The position numbers and the translations under genes were made by a program. From assembly GCF_028009165.1 (NCBI RefSeq), contig NC_079242.1, forward strand, positions 1,488,001 through 1,552,000: DNA of 64,000 bases. Direction: 5' to 3'. Positions 57,566-64,000 of this stretch are shown in pieces (position 1 is the stretch's first letter; each line of letters opens with the position of its first letter). The notes beneath the pieces are model-generated. The model was not told the DNA's origin and did not search any database. It was given only the letters and a program-made list of their open reading frames with translations. The stretch comes from Akanthomyces muscarius. Taxonomy: Eukaryota; Ascomycota; Sordariomycetes; Hypocreales; Cordycipitaceae.

Positions 57566-60500
57566 GATTTGGCGTGGGGGATATCGAGACGAGATGTGCT
57601 CAATATTATAAATGAAGGGCAGATAGTTTGAGTTGGCTATTGATTGGAGCGCGGGGTTAGTCAGGCGAACAAGAGGTATTGAAGGACGTGTAGTGTGGCG
57701 GGCAGTGCGAGCGAATCGAGAGATGTTGATCGATATATTGGAAGCTGCATTCTCGAGGCATTCCTGCCGTAGGCTAGGGCGGGCAGTGTGGTTGGGCAGG
57801 ACGAGACAGCACAACAAGGCGCCGACGGGCTAAAAATGGAATTGTGAATGGTATATGAGACGTACGTCAGTTGTTCCGAGCTGAATAGAATTTTTGGGGT
57901 TTCGAATGAGCGTCGTGGTTGGATCGGAGGCCAGCGGGTGGCAGGAAGGATAGGACGGGCGCCAGCTGAAGGAATGAAGCTGAGCAGCACCAAGGAGTGG
58001 TTGGAGTTCTGATCAAAGAACGTCCAGTGTAAAGAGGGAATGAATGTGTGTTTTTGTTAGAAAAGCATAGCAGAAGAGGAAAAAAGGCACAAAATGAGTG
58101 AGGCCTTGTGAAAGAAAGAAGGACTATATTTTGTGTCTCGTCGAACTTGGCAGTCGAGGAGGCTTGGGTGGGAAGGGAAGAGCAGCAGCGGAAGGGGGGA
58201 CACGCAAAGGATGGGCGGCGAGCAGGACCCGCTGGTGTGGTGGGAGCGAGGCAGTGATTGCTGCGCCTGATAGGCTGATGGCCAACAATAGGCAAGTTGG
58301 CGGTAGGAAGAGAGATTTGGTGTGGGTGGTGCCTGTCACCTGTCCACTGCCCTGGTCCGGGGTCTCTGGAGAGCCTCTCGACGTCTGCCAGCAAGTTTTT
58401 GCGGCGCAAGGCCCGTGTTTACCACCACAATAGGTGACTAGACAGTGAGAAGAGCAGTGAGCAGGAGCAGTGAGCACTGACCGGCGGCTTGAGATGGCGC
58501 CGCTGAGCTTTCAGGCACCCCGACAGGAACAGGCTTAGCGTGGTGAGCCCGCAACGTCGGGATTGGCTGGGCTCTCACGGCCTGCGGGCTCCCCCTGCAG
58601 GTTGAGAACTGGCCCAGCATCTCCGAGAAGCGCCTGGGATCAATGAGAATTATTCTCTACCTTGGCTTTGTCCGTTCTCTGCAGCGACATTGACAGAGCT
58701 GAAGACGGTTTGTAAACAGGCAGAGGCTCTCGAGATCCAACGGGCCTTGCTCCGACGTCCCTCTCGAAGCTCATCGACCACGCGCGCTCCCCACAATCTA
58801 TTATGTGTGCGTACCCCTGGCCGCCATGATGTGAACAAACACGAACGAGCACGCAACAACCAAGGCCGCTGGATCGCGCAGCTGCATGGGCACCCGCACC
58901 GTGGGAAATGAGCATGGTCGACGGAAAACTGGGCGCGTCCGTTGGCGATTGGCTGCTGCCAGAGTCCCGCTCAGCTAACGGGGCGGGCAATGCAGGGGTT
59001 GAGCCAGTGGCTTCTTGGCTTTGGCTTTGGCTTCCTTCCTACCAGTACGTTGAGCACAGCCAGCACCATCAGTTCATCGGACATCAGTAACAACCGGTAC
59101 TACGGATAAAATAAATCAAAATAAATCACACCCGCACTAAAATCCCCCCCCCCTTGCTCTGCCCTTGCCCTTTGCACGCAATGCCCTCATTCCCATTGTT
59201 TCCCCGGCCCATTGTCTCTTTTCTAGCCTCATTGCTCCAGGGACCAACATTGCCAAGAGACAATGACTGACTGACTTTTGCCCTGATTCACATCATCGCT
59301 CTCTCCTTGGATACGCCATCGCGTCATCACATAGCAGAACACCCATCATGTCGTATTGAGCCCTCTTGCATTGCCGCCCAAAACTACGTCTGTATCCCGC
59401 TCACATGATGCTGTAAAAACCGAGGCTCCATCACTCCTCCACTCGTTGCTTTTGTTCTCCTCAACCGCGACATGACGTGCATGCATGATGCACCTCCGAC
59501 GAGCGCCTAATAATTCATCGAACATTCACTGCCGTTGATACGCCACACCGCCACACACACACATACTCGACCCTTTTTTTTTTGGTTTGTTCCCCGGATT
59601 TGTTCTCCTTCTCCTGCCTCTCCTGAACTAGCGTAGAGCCCAAGCCATCATGTTACAGACTCAGGGCGCTTACACGCCTGAGCGGGCAACAACTCTTCAA
59701 TGATCATTTGGCTCACCGATAGCCTTCGCCCTGATCCGACCGATCCTGGACGGATGATCATGGGCCTTTCGGCACAGAGTTTCTTGAGCCATGCCAGCCT
59801 GGCGTGAACCACGCGTGCAATCGCCGCTGCTTGGCAGCAGGGTCCAAGCATGGCCTGCGACAAAAGATTGTGTGAAGCTTCTATGGCACCGTTTGCCCGT
59901 GTCCCCGTCCATATATTGGGTACGACTTTCTTCTATTGTGCTGCATTACATTGTGTCCGGCTGCTCAACCGTCAATACTGCATCGCGACTTATATCAATA
60001 TATCCTCGGCAGCCCTCTGAGTTCTGCCAAGACACGTCGTTCAACGAGAGCGATTCCCTTATTCGAAAATCATGACGAAATCGTACTGTTACTTTTTTTA
60101 CATTATATTCGTATAGTCATGGAGACCACGACTGTATGCACTACCATAATCCCCTCCCCACCTGTTACGTGCATGCTACTACATACGATCTCATTGACAG
60201 TACACGAGCAGAAGAAAGTGAGGACTGTGGCGCGCATGATAGTTCTTTTCTTGTCTTGCCGATTTCAATATCTCTTCAGCCGCTCACAGGAGCCTGGCAC
60301 TTTTTCAACATCGAGATGGTGACAATTCATCACAGAAGGGCCGTCGCCTCCTCCTTGTTCCGTGTCCTGTTGTACTGTTTCCTCTTGGGCGGCTTCCTCT
60401 CGTACTGTCACAGCAACAGCCGCAATGGCTAGGAGAAATCCACGAAATCAAATACGGGAGCACAAAATCAAAAACTGTCATCTGCGTGTGTTACCGCGGC

Positions 60501-63500
60501 GCATGTTCGTCCCAAGAAGCGTTTCACATCCATCCCGTTGGCACTGCCCCACCGCCAGCGTGTCAGGACCCTGAGGAGCCAGATCGACCGAAACCGCTTC
60601 CCCAGCTTCCGAGGCGACGCTTGCATATGACCATATATTAAACACGTTATATACCAGACATTTGTTGTCATTGGATCGAATCTGACGTCATTGCATGACA
60701 GTTGCATCAACATTCAAATATGAATGTTGCGCCTGCTGCTATATGCCGGGGACATAAATGGTGATGTAAATGTCCTTCCAGAATGGAGGCAGGGATATAT
60801 GTGCCTGAGGAAATATCTATTTACAAATATATACATATCAGGAGTCAAGGGAATAGGAATGGGCTTTTTTAACCTATAACTCTCCACTACTACTTGCGTA
60901 GTGTCTGTCCACCTGCCTACTCTACTATCTTGCGATATTTGAGCCTATATTGGTGCCTACCCTAGAGCCCAGCTTTCGAAAGTGACCGTTAAGTGAAGCA
61001 ATCTTTGTCATATTTTATGCGAGCAATGATCAGTCTTTAGTCGATTCGGCGTGTTTTCTTCTCCTTCTTTTTTGTAGTTAGTTTAGATATGTGGCTGCCC
61101 GTTTTTTGCTATCTTTCGCAAGACCCCTCTGCCTTTCTCTTTGCAAGGCAGGAAATATACTCCCTGGTTGCAAACACAACATTCTGTTTTATTGCAGGAA
61201 GTCATCAAATCGGCCCGTCGGAGACATCATGCGCCACCTACATTTTAGAGATCTGTGCAATGCCTTTTCTCCTTTCACCAGGTGTGCCATGCAATATACC
61301 TGGACCGAGAGGTGCGAAAAGGCAGGCATTAGTTGGACGCTCTGCGGATGCGTGCCGCGAGCACCAGCGTCCGTATACGATATCCGCAGACATTACTCAA
61401 TCCCATACACTGCTTGGCTCCAAAAAAATCCAGTGAAAGCAAAAATAGCCACGGGTGCTTCCACACAGCACATGCCATTGACAAGCCATGTTTCGGCAAG
61501 CCAGCGGGAGGCCCTGGGGCCGGAAACACTATTACGCCTACGAGAGTTCAGACGACAGACTGCGAGGCAATTACTTCATAAGGATCGGCAGAGAATAGCA
61601 AATGTTAATCTCTGCCACGTCTTCTGAGGCACCCAGAGGCGGAAAGGCCACGCCGAGGGAAGATTGGCCACATTCCAGTCCTGGCCGCAAAGCTCCAAGG
61701 GGCGCCTGTGTAAGCGGGCGTAAATCACGTCGTTGCATTCCAATGCGCTGTGCTTGACCAGAAATTAGAGAGCCAACCAAACCAAGCATTAAAACAAGAA
61801 ACAAGTAAAAGCAGGGAGAAGCAAGGCGGTGGTAGTACGAGGCGCGGCGGACCAAGTTCCCCGGACGTAATGATTCACCAGTCTGGGTACACGTTTGACA
61901 GGGCGCACACTTTTGAGGCGCGACATGTCGGTGGCGAGCAACGGATACAGGAGCCACAGCATGAGTGGCACAGCTATAGCGAGCGAAGTGCATCTTGCAA
62001 GACCCGAGCGCCGTGTCAGGGTCGGAGGTTCAGAAAGCGGCGCGCATGGCGGCTGGGCCACGAGCTATACACCCATGTGCATACGGTGGTTACCAAGACG
62101 CCCACCAAACAACAAAGGGTAGCACATCAGCGGCAATGCCCTCTGATTGAACGGAAGAGTAGTCAGACGTAAATAGCTGCTGGATCTGAATTTCTTCATC
62201 GCATAATACGGTGGAGACGGCCATTGTGGACGGGATGAATAGCAAGATGGCTGAGACAGGTTTGTGCAAAAGGGGACAGAGAGAGGGGTGTCCATGCAGA
62301 GCGTACTGGTAGAAGAGCGAGGGCAAGTGCTGTGTTCATCCACCGAGCGATGGACTGCCTCCACCGTTGCAAACAGATGGAGTATGACATGACCAAAGGA
62401 TACGGACGAGAGAGAGCCAAGAAAACAGAAAAGCAAGAGCGATTCCAGTGCGACGATGTAAGGAATAGAAGAAACCGATCCTGGCGCGTGACGGCGTTAG
62501 ATGAGCATCCTTCTGCACAAGCATAAAAATAGCATCTACCTGCAGGAGCACTCGGGAACTGACAAGGCAAGTAGAACGAGTCCGCACGAGGACAAGTCGT
62601 CATGTCTCGCAAAAAAAGGATGGCTGTGGGTGGGGAGGGGGAAAAGCGCCACGGCGATGCACGACGACAGGATTGGGAAATACAAGCGAAGTGGGAAAGA
62701 CGACGAAGACAAAAAAAGCGGTAGACTATCCGGGGCGAACTTGTGGCGTCCAAAGGATGAGATGGAGCGATATATGAAAGGTCTTGTGCCTGGGTTAGCC
62801 TCGAAGGGGTGAGCATGACCTCGTATTTGCCCAAGGAGATAGATTGAGGTGGTGTTTGTTGTGGGTTCGTCGTCGGGGGCCTAGCTAGCGATGTTAAGGT
62901 AAGCCATGGGCGGGGGAGAGGATGAGGAGGAGGAGGAATATTGGGATGCCGGGGGGCCTAATCAATCACAGAGGGAGCGAGCCAAGAGAACATGAAAGGG
63001 AGACTTTATGAGCGGTCCCCGTGGTAAGTTCTCCGTAGACAAGGTACAAGAAGAGGGAGGGTCGCATTCGGGGGCCGGATGACGGCAAAGGCGGTGATGG
63101 TGGGAAGGGCTATAGAGAGAGCTAGGGCTGCTATATAGATTGGTAGGGAGCGTCAGGCACCTTGTTCTTTGGGAGGGTCACAAGGGCGATGCTGCATAGA
63201 AACCAATGGGTAGGTAGATTGATTAAAGAACCAAGAGAGAAACAGAGTCGTGCTGTTTTGGGGGGATGGCCGTTCTGAACTCGCAGCGGGCGGGAGAGAG
63301 GTGCAAGAAAAGCTCCGATCGTCTCATGCAGACAACATGTGGACAGTTTTGCAAACGCCTCAAACAAGAAGCCTAGGCATATACGGAGCACACAATGATC
63401 GTTGACACTTTTCGTTGTTTCCTAGCGGCACACTAGATATGCCCAGAGCTGACACAGGAGTCGGCCCTGCTGAGCTTGTTTTAGCTTTCGACTTTTTATT

Positions 63501-64000
63501 TTATTTTCTTTTACACTTGGTTCTAGTCTATGACTTTGTTTCTGTTTGCTTGGTGCTTGTTCGGCCCTTTTGGTCCCTGCTGCGTGAGAATAAGCCAAAC
63601 TACCCAAGTTAGTTTCCTACCTAGGTTACATGGAAGCAAACAACGGTCGTCGCCAGATCCCCCCGGAGTGCCCTATCCGGGCATCCTTTTTTGATAGTAT
63701 GCCCTGTAGAGCTAAATCACAGCTCGCCGGGGGCAGCAAGTAATATTGACATGCTGTTCCCTTTTGTCTTCTTGACGGCTTCCCTTTATCTCCATTTGGC
63801 ACCTCGCCCTTGAGCTCGCACACACACGCACCCCCGGATCGAAAAGCAGAGACGCTGTGCTCTGCAGTACATGTGTGCAAGCTTGACTGACCCCCCCCCC
63901 TCTCTCTGCGCCCCTGTGTATCGTACTGAGTAGCACACACGTTCAAACTGCCGGTGAGCTCTTGAACCGATTCAAGTCACAAGCCCACTTCTTCAACTGG
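57566..64000. other. long intergenic or unannotatable region
   Basis: About 6.4 kb without a supportable gene. Frames are short and of biased composition. A C run at about 59,144-59,153, a T run at about 59,574-59,584 and a C run at about 63,891-63,899 are the only obvious simple repeats. Minus-strand frames at 61.57-62.06 kb contain two hydrophobic stretches that could be a small membrane protein; support is weak. The right edge probably includes the flank of a gene outside the window. Confidence 0.4.

Noticed and set aside
1..64000. secondary-metabolite cluster, virus insertion or transposon
   Set aside because: No polyketide synthase, peptide synthetase, terpene cyclase, P450, reverse transcriptase, transposase or viral gene was recognised on either strand.

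Overview
This window reads as nuclear DNA from a filamentous ascomycete, most likely a Sordariomycete and plausibly Hypocreales. Most recognisable genes carry short introns with GTRNGT-type donors, CTRAY-like branch sites and YAG acceptors. The proteins include filamentous-fungus forms of PacC, Ku80, Stb3, a Zn2Cys6 regulator and ERG3. Coding DNA is GC-rich at third positions, which creates long antisense shadow frames. No bacterial operons, CRISPR arrays, rRNAs, convincing tRNAs or intact transposons were seen. Genus cannot be settled from sequence alone.

Layout. 1-4.95 kb is gene-poor. 4.95-12.6 kb is a dense housekeeping block: a DUF3602 GRGGAGN-repeat protein, the mitochondrial import J-protein Pam18/Tim14, a Gfd2-like DEDDh exonuclease-fold protein, Ku80, and a TMEM205-like membrane protein sharing a 344-bp divergent promoter with Ku80. 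12.8-16.5 kb holds three lineage-type genes: a small unknown protein, an F-box/ankyrin protein and a Cys-rich small protein. 18.1-28.1 kb carries sterol C5-desaturase ERG3, a secreted TAP-like alpha/beta-hydrolase, a Pho13-like HAD phosphatase, a DUF1295 membrane protein and topoisomerase III, the last two divergent. 32.1-36.3 kb has Stb3 convergent with a GT25-type glycosyltransferase, separated by a decayed tandem repeat. 41.3-43.1 kb is the pH regulator PacC, preceded by a dense array of PacC-type sites. 48.6-51.6 kb is a transcription factor with two tandem Zn2Cys6 clusters. 53.4-55.1 kb is a second Golgi-type transferase-like protein and 56.9-57.6 kb a single-pass membrane protein. 57.6-64 kb shows no gene I can support.

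The genes do not form one pathway or a secondary-metabolite cluster. Functional groupings are loose: genome maintenance (Ku80, TOP3), sterol or lipid metabolism (ERG3, possibly DUF1295), glycosylation (two type II membrane proteins) and transcription (PacC, Stb3, the double-cluster regulator). The most distinctive items are the 31-bp perfect palindrome made of four PacC sites upstream of pacC, the double binuclear-zinc regulator, the Arg/Gly-rich insertion inside topoisomerase III, paired SRE-like sites upstream of ERG3, a decayed 84-87 bp tandem repeat, and an orphan terminal-exon-like fragment at 19.5 kb. All exon boundaries are hand-called from splice consensus and phase agreement, without transcript support.
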